64,000 nt of DNA from Hygrocybe punicea. Its lineage: Eukaryota; Basidiomycota; Agaricomycetes; Agaricales; Hygrophoraceae. The stretch lies in contig OY744468.1 of the NCBI GenBank assembly GCA_963556145.1, forward strand, positions 1,488,001 to 1,552,000, in the 5' to 3' direction. The translations under genes were made by a program, and so were the position numbers. The notes beneath the pieces were generated by a model, which ran no database searches, was not told where the DNA came from, and was given only the letters and a program-made list of their open reading frames with translations. Position 1 is the first letter of the stretch; each line of letters starts with the position of its first letter. Below are positions 33,392 to 45,081 of the stretch, in pieces.

Positions 33392-36300
33392 TTGAAGCTC
33401 AATCCTTGTAGGTATATTCTAACAAAAATCCAGTTAAAACCACAGTGCATTTCATGTGGACTGGTTTATTCAAATATGACGAAATTAGTCTGCAATAGTT
33501 GCCTAGTACACTTTGGTGAGACCACTATGACATGGCACAGCCCGAGTTCATTGCAATCACTAGCAACTGACCGTCTGGATGCTATCCCTCAAGTATTGAT
33601 GAGAGTACCAGGTTTTGCAGAGCAGCTTACCAGAGATTCAGGCGATGAGGGGCTGAGGAGTAGCTCAGTTTCAGATATACTCCAGCGAGCATCTGCATTT
33701 CAACATAAAGCCTCTGACACCTGTTTAGCCCAACCAAAGGGCCATCCACGAGCTCAAAACTCCAGCCTCATCAAGGCGGCAACTGTTAATTTCAATCGTG
33801 GCCTTACCAGTAAAAACAAGAGCCTTGCTCTTCGTGAGGAACAGAGAGCTAAACGTGACCCGAGTGAGCTTCTCAAATTCAGATTCAAGGCAGGGGCATT
33901 CCAGATGATGGAAGGTGGCCATAAGATGACAGCCGTAAGTTTTATTGGTGGCATGGTTATGGTTATATAAAGGGTTTACTAACGCATGCATACATAGATC
34001 AGTGAGGCTTGTGTAATGAAGAGATTCCTAGCGTCTGCTCACATAGGCGTAGTCATGGATGCATTGTTACTGGACCTTCAAGAATTCCATCATGCAGCAT
34101 TTCCAGATGCGCAGCTTCTGCTAAGGTATAGCATGTTCCAAAATTTGCAATTTGGATGTCGCACATTAAATGTGAATTTATAGGACAAATACCTCCGTTT
34201 ATGCACAAGAAAGCGCCTCCAAAGTTTATCCCCTTTCACAAAAATTAACTTCGAATGGGACCGTGCAAGACTTCTTTGACTACTTTGTTGAGCAAAAAAT
34301 CAGCACCAAGGCTGCATTGGGTGAGGATCGGACAGTTGAACTTCGGTTTGTGTACTATTATGAGAGGCTGGTTAGTCATTCAACAATACCATAGAGACGC
34401 TAACTAAGGCATGGCACGGGTATACCACGGGTCAGAATTCCTGACACCGCACCCGTACCCGTGGAAACTGTACCCGCTCCGATGACGGGTACAACCCGTA
34501 CCCGTTATCTGTGGGTACCTGCCGTGTTCCATCCTATCTACCTCGCGAACAACGGGGACACGTCAATTGACGCGCTCCGTCTGTTTTCGCGAGGTTGGGT
34601 TGGTGCCAGGGACTTTCCATGGGCGTCCCCGCGTGTTAACTACCTCGCGAACAACGGGAGCACGTCAATTGACGTGCTCCGTCTGTTTTCGTGAGGTTGG
34701 ATGGGGCCGGGCACTTTCCATGGGCGTCCGCACGTCTATTGACGCGGCCAGGGCGTTTTCGCGAGGTGGGACCGTTTTCGCGAGGTTGGATGGGGCCGGG
34801 GACTTTCCATGGGTGTCCGCACATCAATTGACGCGGCCGGAGCGTGTTCGCGAGGTGGGACCATTGTTGCTGTGTCCATCTTCGTCCTCGCCTCGTCCAT
34901 TCCCCTCGTTAGCCGATGTCGTTGGGACTGGATTGGGGGGACGTACCTGGGCCGGTAGGTGGGCACACCACCCTCCCGGCTTTCCTTTCTATCGTTGTCG
35001 TCGCCGTCGCGACTTTGGTGGTTCGTTTTTGGCGTGCGGGGTTGTCGTGGTTGTCGTTGTCATTGTCGTTCGTGGGTTTTCTTGTTGTCGTTGTTGTTGT
35101 GTTTGCGCTTGTCACGGTTGTGGTAGCAAATATCACGCGAACTTAGCAAAAGTAAAGAAATTAATGTGAAAATAAAGTAAATAACAAAGAAAAAACCTAC
35201 CTGGGGCTTGGGTTGACAGACCCGTGAAAACCCGTCACCCGCGGATAACGGGTACGGTTTTGACAAGGTGTGCAAACCGAAACACCGTACCCGTACCCGA
35301 ATTACCCGTTTTGGAATAACCGCGGGTAAACCCGTACCCGTGCTGTGCCCTAACGCTAACCACATTTTCTCGGACAGTTTGAGAGCCTTGGAGATGGAAA
35401 CTCTTCCTCACGCACCATCTCAGCGGTTAGGAAACAAAAGGCATCGACAGCAGTGCCTGCAACCAGTGCTGTCAACCAAAGACTCAGCATGTTTCGGCCT
35501 CCTCCACCTTCATCTCTCCCAAGGCGTAGTGAATTCCGCCCTCTAGAACCAATATCACTACCTGGATATTCTCGAAACCCACCCATGACGCCATGTTTGT
35601 TTGTGCGTACAAATGCTGAGTGCTCAAAGGCAGGGCATGTTACATTCTCGAAATCTGATATTACCGAAACCATCAATCTTGCTACGGACTGGGAAGAGGG
35701 CTTACGCATGTCAATAGCCAAGGAAGACTCCTCGGAAACAGGATACATTGGGCGAGGTAGCTCAAAACGAGCAATTTATGTATGTTGGTTAAAATCAAGT
35801 CCCCATCATTAATCAAATTATCTTCAGGGTCGGATTGGGACAGACGAATATGTTGTTGTAGAATGCCTTGGGGGATATGCTGTGGAGGACACCGCCAATG
35901 TTTTGATGGCCGAGTTTGAGCTCTTGTTGCAAGGAGAGGCTTTGCGTGTGGAATTTGATTCCTTTTGCACCGACTCAGGTGTTCCCATACCCAGTGAGCA
36001 AAACTCGGCATGTGTCAATCACCGCAGTTGATATTACCCAAACCAGAATTCTATTTCAATGTCAAAGGTGCAATTTTAGGAACGTTTGAACCGGTAATTA
36101 GTTTTGGGTTTGAGAACAGGTACCCTGTGAATCTTCCATACCCACACTTCATTGCCACTCGCCTCCTTCCCTGTGGCAAGCTTGATGCACCTATTCAAAA
36201 GTTTACAGGAAATCACGACGTTGGTGCAGCTCCTGTTGATAGTCTGACCAGCGTTATCCATGCATTTGCCCATTTTACGGTGGTCTGGACATGAAAGCAC

Positions 36301-36706
36301 CTAGTTTTGTGTGATCTACAAGGCATGTTATCCTAGCCCAGAATGTGGTTTGACTGAACTGACATTGTCGAGGTTTTCAGGGATGTTTGATCGCGAGAAG
36401 GTTATGTGTTTGATTGACCCTCAATCCCACACGTATGTAATACTCTTGACACCTGGCAGTGCCTGATATCTTCCTTATAAACCTTGCAGTGCTTCACCAG
36501 CAGTAAACCGAGCATTTTGGGACCTGGGACTGTCACAAATTCAAGTATTCCTTGACAGTCACTTGCCTATGTGCAGCTCAAATAGGATCTGCACTGTGCT
36601 TGCCTTATGGACCCTTGATGTCGGAGAAGTTGATAGTGAACCAGAACAGTCTCCAACAAGAAGTTCTAAACGGGATGCACATGGACGCCTTCGCCAAGGT
36701 GTGTAA
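33392..36706 (+). CDS. Alpha-kinase-like protein, transposon-invaded gene
   Basis: The N-terminal exon has a C4 zinc-ribbon-like motif (CISCGLVYSNMTKLVCNSC). Exons 33998-34125 and 34194-34370 are followed by a 1-kb intron containing a hAT-type element, then exon 35378-35779 and further exons to the stop at 36704-36706. The alpha-kinase fold is suggested by IGRGSSKRAIY (Gly-rich/Lys strand), GTDEYVVVECLGG, LPYPHFIATRLLPCG, SVIHAFAHFTVVW, LCDLQGM-like sequence about 36310-36330, CLIDPQSHT and NRAFWDLGLSQIQVFLDSH. Alpha-kinases are atypical Ser/Thr kinases expanded in mushrooms. Exon joins near 35990-36050 and 36295-36370 are unclear and may be broken, so activity is uncertain. Confidence 0.65.
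34405..35352. mobile_element. hAT-type non-autonomous element in an alpha-kinase intron (948 bp)
   Basis: Ends TAAGGCATGGCACGGGT and (inward from the right) TAGGGCACAGCACGGGT, with a perfect 8-bp duplication ACGCTAAC at 34397-34404 and 35353-35360. Subterminal regions consist of degenerate CCCGTACCCG/GCGGGTA words. The interior has four imperfect copies of a segment around CGTCAATTGACG-CGCGAGGTTGG. It sits between donor gttagt (34371) and acceptor cggacag (35377), so splicing could remove it. A second member lies at 59883-60639. Confidence 0.92.
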
Positions 36707-36879
36707 TATCTTGCTATCCAATTCGGAGTAGCCAAAGGCACTCTAACACTTGCCATAGGATTCCCCTCTCCTCCGAATTGATTTATGTTGATGTACCACT
36801 ACTTTCTTCTCTGTATTGTATTCTGTTCATCCTTGTAGTCACGATAGCGCAGGTGTATTGTTTATTGATCAATAACTAG
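36707..36879. other. Short intergenic stretch
   Basis: 3' flanks of the alpha-kinase-like and integrase-like genes; nothing else recognised. Confidence 0.5.
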
Positions 36880-38557
36880 TTAAAGAATTGGTAACATTGC
36901 GGTGAAAATCTCCCAGATGTTTTGCATGGTCAACTCTGTAACATTGAGACTGTTGTAGGCAGCCTGTGCCCATGCCAAAAATTCAGCCATCGTGAACTCC
37001 AGGAGAGCATCACCGCCCATCTCGGCTTTAATCTCTCGAATCATCTCAGGGTCAATCGGTAACAAGCAATTGTGGCCACCCCATTTATCTGGGAAGGCAA
37101 ACGCCTCATTCTGAGACATGCCCGACGGCCCTGGTTTGTCGTTGTCCTTTCGCATCCGTACCCCATTATGGAAATCCATGAAAGATTGTAGTTCCTTGCG
37201 TAGAAGAGTCGGCCATAGCCACTGACAAAGTTCACTACAAAACGTTCAATGCCGGCCAACCATGGATAATGGAAGCTGCTCACTATTGGTTAGGATCATC
37301 TGGATTGTATATACCATCTTCAATTCCAGCTTTGAAAAACAAGACTACATTGTCACCAAAATCAAGCCGGAGGCGGAGCCAAGATCGCTCAACGCTGATG
37401 TTATGGATGCTGCGCAGGTACACATGTGCCGGTAAGTCTTAAAGAGGGTATTCTGGGTAGTGGGCCTCCCTAGTAAGAGTTGGCATAAGCACAGTCTGAG
37501 AACTGATGCAACTCACCGAATTGCGTTCACGAGACCATACAGAATCGTGGTCTCCGATCCGCAATCAGTCGTGAACTGCACTGGTATGCCTGTCAAATAT
37601 GTGAAAAAGTTTATGCATTGAAATGAGCTGGCAGCTGACCACCCATTGTCTCGACGAGACACAGAAACAAGTAGGCAACTTGCGCGAATTAGAGTTTGTG
37701 TATAACTACGACCAAACTCGGCAATTGCCGCGAGAATAGATGGATGGTCGAAATTGCGCCTCAGGTCCAAATCCGCATTAAGACCGAGCCTAAATAAATT
37801 TAGGACTCGGAACTATCACACCCATCCAATTACTTGGGACCACCCATGCTCCCAACCACTTGCCAGTTGCATCATCTATTACTGCCCAGATAGGAAATCC
37901 AATACTGTAGAGCTTGTCGTGTCCGTCACCAGCCCAACGGTGGTGAATACCAACAGGAAATTTTGCAATTCGAATAATGCGTTTAGCAGTTGGCTCACGC
38001 AGATCAAAGCCATCATTGTCGTGAGTGTGCACGATATCCGATATGTATTTCCTGTGATTTGGGTCAAATAAGGCCCGAAAAATATCTAGAGGATTGTTCA
38101 CTCACCGAGGCAAGTGCACACCCTTGTTGAACGCTAGCTTCGCTTGAATAGTTCGAACTCCTGCATGCCTTGCAGGATCCTTGTCCATCTCCTCAACGAT
38201 GAGCTGCTCAGCTACTGCGGGGTCAATAATTTTCATGGTAGCCTCGCTCCCTTTAAGACCCAGCTGACGGCACCTGCGCTTCACGGTTGATGCACTAAAT
38301 ATTTTGTCAAGGTAATGCATGACAGGTGTAGACGTGATAAACCTCATTTTGATTCCATGGTCAATTTCAAGGCGCTCTGATATCTTCTTATTGTCCGTGA
38401 GCTTTTCACGATGGTAGGTATGAAGAGCGGCCTTCAACGTTTCATCTTCGACACCAACTGCACTGCAATTAGTAATTGTCCATCTCGAAGACATAGACTC
38501 ACGAAGATTGTGCTGATTCTTCCCCGTTGGATTGCGGTTGCGGCTCGATGTCGACAT
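36880..38557 (-). CDS. Integrase-core (rve-like) domain protein, probably degenerate
   Basis: Starts MSTSSRNRNPTGKNQHN. Exons contain a helix-turn-helix-like segment (STVKRRCRQLGLKGSEATMK), EEMDKDPARHAGVRTIQAKL, and an integrase-type core: RWAGDGHDKLYSIGFPIWAV followed by DDATGKWLGAWVVPSN, then VQFTTDCGSETTILYGLVNA (two DDE-type Asp positions), and a C-terminal exon SGMSQNEAFAFPDKWGGHN ending TAMLPIL. Introns interrupt it about 38462-38502, 38290-38340 and 38050-38105. Between 37300 and 37500 and at 37590-37790 the frame carries stops and extra sequence, so the copy may be inactive. From memory this is a recurrent mushroom family related to retroviral-type integrases, with unclear element affiliation. 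Confidence 0.6.
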
Positions 38558-38879
38558 AAGAGAGCATCGACAGTGATACGGCGGCCATGAATATAGGGCT
38601 CATTTACTAGCACCCCTCGTGCTGTTACATCATGCAGTTCATAGCCGAGATTATAATATTTTAAAACAAAATGTATTGCGTCCAGACCTAAGGGCAACAC
38701 AGGGGAGAAACGAGGCGCAGACACATGTATGTATTCAATAGAACGGTGCCTCACCTGATTGCGTTTGCATCGTTGTGATGGTGCCTCAGCAATCGCATCG
38801 GTCAGCATCTTCAAATACCATGAGCCTACTTCGCGGTCCATCCACGATTTAGCTCACCTGACATCCAAAACTTGTCTGT

Positions 38880-39701
38880 GGCTTCAAATGCAGTCTTCGC
38901 GCCGACACCGACTTGGAGACAGCGTAACAAGCCTCATCGCTATAGCTCTGACAATGGCACGAACATAGGTAGACGCCGTCGTTGTCGTTGTCATAGTTGG
39001 GTCTTGCAACCCATAGCTGCCACTTCCGAACGTGGCGAATTTGGCGCGGATGGCGACTAGGCCCGCAATTAGAATAACGCTTGCCTTGCGGACGTGGAGT
39101 AGGAGGAAGGAGAGGGCAGTGACTGGAGGGGTGGAAGTGGAGGGCAGGCGGATTTGGTTTCCTGGAAGAATCCTGGGCCGTCGGTTACTGCACGAAATGC
39201 GGGTATGGAACCACTGTTGGCGAACGTGACGGAAGAGTGGAGCTTGGTGCAATGGAGGGCGTACGTGATGAAAAATGGGAGTTTAGTCTGGGAATGGGTC
39301 GAGGACGGGGGGTACTCGGGAAGCGAACAGGTGGGTGATGAAACGTCCGCAGAGACGTGCGATGTACTCATGGCCGTAAAATGGGTCGGGCTTCGTGAGG
39401 GTGGCGTGGACCTGAGGAGGGTGCACCTGCAGAGGTGGAGGGGCGGCTTGGTAGTCTTGTAGTCAATAAAGGGAAAAGTGAGTAAAGCGAAAGAAGATAT
39501 ATTACTTATAAAGGGTCTGCTGACCAGAGGAACAGGATGAAAAACGGGATCGAGGGTTCGACGCCTTTCTGAAAGGAGAGGGCTGCGATGCGAGGGAGGG
39601 ACCATGAACGGCGGCCATTCGAGGATATGAGGGGAAGACAGGCAGGAAGAAGCTAGGGGAGAGGAGGATAAGTAAACGAGCCGTGCGTTCGCCACCATCA
39701 A
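38880..39701 (-). pseudogene. Cyclin-box-like fragment
   Basis: A leader rich in Ser/Pro reaches FFITYALHCTKLHSSVTF, which resembles the first helix of fungal Pho85-type cyclins, followed after a presumed intron by ALSFLLLHVRK and AIRAKFATFGSGSYG, reminiscent of the next cyclin-box helices. No clean complete cyclin box can be joined from here to 38880, and the downstream part is interrupted. It could be a diverged gene with unusual introns or a pseudogene. Confidence 0.35.
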
Positions 39702-39858
39702 GTATTAGAGGAGAAATTTGCCGAGAAGCACCCAGACGCGAACTTGAACTTGGTACTACTGTCACGAGTAAACGTCACGCAGTCCCAGGACCCCAGGCGC
39801 ATGTAATTATCAAGTCAAAATAGACCATGACCCAGGAGGGCAACGGTATACAGGTCTT

Positions 39859-40630
39859 TCACATCATAACCAACGCGATAGTAGACAGCGCCGTAGCACC
39901 CAACACCACGTAACCCGACGTGTACGCCCCTTTAACACTCAAAACTATCCGACAGTGGGTCAAACATCACCCTCGGGCACATATGAGAGGAAAAACTCAC
40001 ATCGGCCCATATCCCAGCCCAAATGCCGCAGACCGTTGAGCGAGTGGAATGCGAAAGGTGCTGCGAGAACCGCTTTGCCTGCATATTTGACAGCATCTGG
40101 GAGTCCAGCAACGACTTGAACTATGGTTGCGCTGTCGAAGGTACCTGGTGCGACCAGATATGCGAGGAAGAATCCATACAGGACTGACACGACCGAGTGT
40201 TAATGAAAGTCATGAGGATTGATGGACAAACGCACGGGCGCTCAAACCAGCACCCGTAACACGGTTAGCAATGGAGCCGAGCCATGTTAGCTGGGGCTGG
40301 TAGATGGTAAAATGAGGGCTCGATGGCCGTTGTAGACGTTGTTTGTTGAGGATCTCAGCAGACGCAGACGATGGCAATGATTGCGTTTGTATGCGCCTAC
40401 GCTCGAACGGGGGTCGCATTTGGACAAATAAATCGATAACGCATTCCAAAGTGACAGGATAAAAACCTCACCGTTTGAGGAAAGCGGTTCGGATGTCTGC
40501 TTTGTTGTGTACTGCGAAGACTCAGACAGCGACCGCCGATAACAAACATTGAAAACAGACCAATTCCTTGAGAGAACACAGCGGCTCTAGGCCTGAGCAA
40601 GAATCCCAATCCAACGGGACGAGGGGACAT
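39859..40630 (-). CDS. SDH3: Succinate dehydrogenase cytochrome b560 subunit (SDHC)
   Basis: Exons 40630-40561, 40511-40472, 40396-40236, 40183-40001 and 39944-39859 give 179 residues in one frame. N-terminus [19 protein letters not shown] is a mitochondrial presequence. The SDHC signature [20 protein letters not shown] includes the Ser/His of the quinone-binding region. [16 protein letters not shown] carries the haem-ligating His motif H-x-LNG-x-RHLxWD. Three membrane helices follow the family pattern. The protein anchors complex II in the inner mitochondrial membrane. Only about 45 bp of ancestral upstream sequence separate the ATG from the retrotransposon at about 40675. Confidence 0.95.
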
Positions 40631-40684
40631 GGCGAGCTGCTGAACAACAGACACAAACAACATTTCAATATTATTCGTTCTTTA

Positions 40685-41325
40685 CAGCCGTTTTCAGCGA
40701 GTATTGGAAACACGATTTCTAAATGGTGGCTGTGCATTTCTGAATAAGGAAGCTGCCGAGAACCCGAGGTTTGATGAGTATATTACATAAGATAGATGTC
40801 ATCCATATATGGCTACACCACATGACTTAGCATGACAGACAGTAAAATGACAATAGATAATGGTTAAGGACAATAGAAAAAAAGGTGTTGCAGAGAAAGA
40901 TTTAGAGGGCACTTCAAAAGGGGTTGTTGTATTTAAAACCATGATTTTTTATCAGGTGAAGGAGGAGGTTGGTAGTTTAATCAGGAGAAGCTGGTGTGAT
41001 GCTTTGTGACGTGCTGTGTAACATCGGAACTGAATGCTTATCTCCTCCTTCATCTCATAGAAAATCATGGTTTTAAATACACCAACCCCTTTTGAAGTGC
41101 CCTCTAAATCTTTCTCTGCAACACCTTTTTTTCTATTGTCCTTAACCATTATCTATTGTCATTTTACTGTCTGTCACGCTAAGTCATGTGGTGTAGCCAT
41201 ATATGGATGACATCTATCTTATGTAATATACTCATCAAACCTCGGGTTCTCGGCAGCTTCCTTATTCAGAAATGCACAGCCACCATTTAGAAATCGTGTT
41301 TCCAATACTCGCTGAAAACGGCTGT
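40685..41325. mobile_element. 641-bp palindromic TA-flanked element (Tc1/mariner-type MITE)
   Basis: CAGCCGTTTTCAGCGAGTAT at the left is inverted exactly at the right end, arms of about 275 bp match almost perfectly, and the inner 100 bp is itself roughly palindromic. Flanked by TA on both sides. Removing it restores gttctttaaactaagtttac, which matches the start of repeat A2 at 48140-48160, proving insertion into A1. Confidence 0.9.
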
Positions 41326-41656
41326 AAACTAAGTTTACATTTGGCTAATCACGCATACTTACTGTCCCTCGACACCCAGCGTGTCTCCGTCACTGCCGTC
41401 TGTCACTGTCACCAGCTGACACACCCGCCGGAGCCATCACCTGCTGACAGCCCGCTGTTTGCCGTCCCCGCTTGACGTCAAATCTTACGCTGCCTTGCGG
41501 CACTTCTTTCTGCCAGCGGGCTATATATCTCGGAAACGCCCCAAGGGCCTCCTAAGCCCCTTGTCTCGTTTCCGAGGTACGCCCCGCTTCTTTTGCCCAC
41601 TTTCCTTACTTACCTTGTCTTGTCTCCTAGTTAGCTGCAGTGTGTATTTTCCGTAA
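41326..41656 (+). repeat. Repeat A1 (main part) of the Ngaro-type element
   Basis: Nearly identical to A2: aactaagtttacatttggctaatc ... gtgtattttccgtaa. Contains ctatata (about 41521) as a possible TATA signal and precedes the Gag-like ORF. Confidence 0.85.
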
Positions 41657-41687
41657 TAAACATCATTCCTCCCAATCGCGCTTTTGC

Positions 41688-44600
41688 ATGTCAAGCACTC
41701 AAAATGACCCTTCGTCGTCGTCGTCCACGCCATCGGGTGGTACCAACTCAGAAACAGTCAATCAGTGTATTCATGTCACTGACCGCTTCTGGCTCGGAGA
41801 CGTTACCAAAGCATCAGCCATCCTTGAGCTATAGAATATCCTCACCGACCTTGGTCTTGAAACCGATGTCCTCGAGTCCACATTTGCCGTTTATCTCCAG
41901 ATCCTTGATAACATCGACCAACGGTGTAGTAGTTGTGCCTGGTCAGTCACGTGATCAGGTTCCCACGGTTTGACCTAGTCAGTAGCCTTCCAGATGTAGT
42001 AGTCAGTCCATCCTTCCTATCCAGTCGACCTTTCCCTCGAGTCCTGCGTGAGCCCCCGGAGTGGTACCTCGGTACCACTCCAACGTGGTGATGAGAGTGT
42101 TTTTCGACCCACGCACCTCTTTTTCTCTCGGTTTCTCACTCCTGACGTTTTTTTTCTCGCGAGACGACCTTTTTTCGGCCTCACCACCCCTGCTGCGCGA
42201 CGGCGCATTTTCCCTTCATTCACGGCCGTACCTCAGTTGCATTACCCCCTGGCACCCTCGCTCAGTCCACCAGGGCCCCGCGTCGACCATTGTTGACCCA
42301 GAAACGCGGACTCAACCCTTTTTGAGCACCCAAAAGCCCCAGGCCACGCCACCCGCGTTCGCGCCCCGTTTCCTCTTCTCAGACCAAGGACGGCCTCTCA
42401 AGCTTTCCTTCGACGTCTTACGGCCCCCGTTCTGCCCCACGTCGTCCCAGGAACACCATCGACGTCCATTTTTGACGCCCAACGGCCACCCGCGTACAGC
42501 CGTGTCACGACCTTTCGACCCCCCCATATTTTAGTGTTCCCCAGCCCACTCGTATCCATCCAGGCCCCCGCGTTCACGCTCGACGACCCGGTGCCCACGT
42601 TCTGCTCGAAAGAACCCCCCGTTGCCGTCCATTTTGGATACCCAAGCCCCTGCCACGTCATCACCTTTCAACCCCCCCGCTTTTCGTATGTCCCGTTCCC
42701 AACCCACGTTCATTCAATCCCCCGCGCCGTCGTTCCATCCACCAGGGCCCCCCGTTGCCCCCCGTTGGCCCCAGATGAGCCCCCACCGTTGTTCTCGGAC
42801 ACCCAAGCCACGCGCCATGTCACCATCGCACGGCCCCGTTCTGCCAGCACAACCGGCCCAGACCAACTCACCAAACTCACGGCCCACCCCCCAGAACACC
42901 CTGCGTCTCGTTAACGCCCCGAACGAGCCCCACCGCCGTTTTTGGTCGCACCACGGATCCGTCGCGCCCACCCGTTGGACCCCCGTTCTTTCGTGTACCC
43001 CAGCCCCACACGGACCCATTCGACCACCCGTGCCCTCGTTCCACCGGCCAGGACACCCCGTTCACCTCCATTGCGCCAAACGAGCCCCCACCGTTGTTTT
43101 CAGACACCTGGGCCACGCGCCACGTCACCATCGCACGGCCCCGTTCTGCCAACACACCCAGCCCCGGACCGACTCACGAAGCTCGCGGCCCACCCGTTCA
43201 CCATCCCGGAGCACCCCACCTCGATCCAATACCACCGTGCCCACTGTTCCCAGACCCCCACCGCGTTCCGCCACGTCACCATCTCTCAGCCGGATTCTTG
43301 CACCATACCTGGCTCCTCGAGCCCTCGTTCAGCTCCCCGCGACCTCGTCTCGACCCTGGCGACTTCCCCGACCCGTAGGGACCCAAACGAGTCACCGCCG
43401 CGACCACTTAGCACCCCAGCACTAGTCCCCTCGTATCGAGAATCCCCGATGCCACCGCATGGCCCAATGCACCCGTACGTTTTCCCTTTCCCCCGTTTAC
43501 ACCGTACCTTGTCCCGTCCCATCCCCTTTCCCCACCCTCGACATTTATTGGATATTCGACCTATCTACGAACCATCACTGCTCGACAGCACCGTACCTAT
43601 TTACTTTCGCACGAACCACCCAGTCTATTTTCGGATCACAAGAACTCACACCCTGGGCTACAAGAACTTATGGTTTTGAACATTTTTATCCTACCCTGCG
43701 ATGTGAGTCCCAGAGGCATTCGAGGATGGAGGAGCAGAGCAGAGTTACAGTTTGGTCATCTACCACCCCCAACGATCTTGGAGGACGATACGGTCCCGCC
43801 TCACGTATAAGGCCCGGGGCATCGTGAGGGACTGGGAGTCGTGACTGGAGAGTTTTTTTCTTGGTCAGTTTTGTTTTGCTTTTTGTTTTCTTTTAGTAGC
43901 GGTATGGTGACGAGGACGTCACCATGAGGAGGAGGGGCACTTGTAGTAGTTGTGCCTGGTCAGTCACGTGATCAGGTTCCCACGGTTTGACCTAGTCAGT
44001 AGCCTTCCAGATGTAGTAGTCAGTCCATCCTTCCTATCCAGTCGACCTTTCCCTCGAGTCCTGCGTGAGCCCCCAGAGTGGTACCTCGGTACCACTCCAA
44101 CGGCTCAGTGAGGCCAGAGCCCACGGGACCTCCTTCTCCGCTCCCGGCCCCGGTCAAGGTCCACCTGAGCCGGAAGTCGCAGTCATCCGATCGCACGAAC
44201 CATTGCCGGTCACCTCCCCAGCTCCTGATAAAGAGGCTCACGCTCCTAGAGCGGCTAAGCGACCCCGGAGCCCCAGTGTTGACAGTGAGCCCGACCAAGC
44301 GGTCAAGCCAAAGATCAACCTCAAGTCACTTCTGTGGGTCATTCAAGAAGAAGTGGACCCCTCATGTCTTTCCGTCTCCCTTCAAAAGACCCTGTCGATG
44401 CTCGACAATATCTCCCGCAATCCCAAACTCGCCAGGTTGTCCCTCCTCAACTCAGCCCGGTGTCTGCAGTTCCCTGACTCAGAGTGGACCAACTTGCTTG
44501 CAGGATGAGCTGTCGACCTTGATCATGTCCTCACCAGCGGATACTCCATCACTCACGATGACAAATGATCTGAAAAGATCGGTGGAGTTGAGTTCGTCGT

Positions 44601-45081
44601 CGGAGCCATTAAGCCTGCCAGGGTCGTTGATACACATGGGAAGTGGATCATCACCTGGGGTCGAACCAGCGAGGCGACCCTCTTCGTTTTCCCCCACAGG
44701 GCCATCGAGTTGCAGGATTATGGAAAGCATATCAGCGAATTGTTCACTGCCTTCCCAGACTCCATGCATCAATGTATCATCCAATATGACTGGGCTACTC
44801 GCATCCGGACTGCTCAGCGGCGAGACGTCGAGCTTACAGACTTCGCACGTTTCGCCGACCTTCATGTCCTCTGGATCCAAAACGCCGGCGCTGGCACCAG
44901 TCACACTCAAACCACTGAGTGCTCGCAGCCAGACACCGCCAAGCGTAAAGAGCCCTGCCGGCGGTGGAATGCCAAACACTGCCCTAACATCGCCTCGAAC
45001 TGCGACTATAAACACATCTGCGCCAAGTGCTGCTCCCCTCAGCACCCATCCGTCGACTGCACCGTGTTCCAAAAACAGTAG
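41688..45081 (+). pseudogene. Gag-like ORF of the Ngaro-type element, broken
   Basis: Begins MSSTQNDPSSSSSTPSGG, hits a TAG near 41832, continues through TFAVYLQILDNIDQR to 41924 and, after the LTR-element insertion, resumes at 44100 with LSEARAHGTSFSAPG. Later parts include LLWVIQEEVDPSCLSVSLQK, TGA codons at about 44506 and 44568, AIELQDYGKHISELFTAFPD, and a cysteine/histidine knuckle CRRWNAKHCPNIASNCDYKH followed by ICAKCCSPQHPSVDC. This zinc motif is typical of the ORF preceding RT in mushroom YR elements. Confidence 0.75.
41925..44099. mobile_element. Small non-autonomous LTR retrotransposon (TRIM-like)
   Basis: Two 158-bp direct repeats (41925-42082 and 43942-44099), beginning TGTAGTAG and ending CTCCA, differ by about one base. 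A 4-bp duplication ACGG flanks the unit (41921-41924 and 44100-44103). A purine-rich tract (gaggaggaggggcac) precedes the right LTR. The interior has no reverse transcriptase, only C-rich diverged repeats of about 200-300 bp (for example ccatcgcacggccccgttctgcc at 42823 and 43127), whose long open frames on both strands are composition artefacts. Confidence 0.85.

Noticed and set aside
42061..43679. Proline-rich ORFs of 150-267 codons
   Set aside because: They lie inside the small LTR element, overlap in all frames and strands, and translate diverged C-rich tandem repeats.
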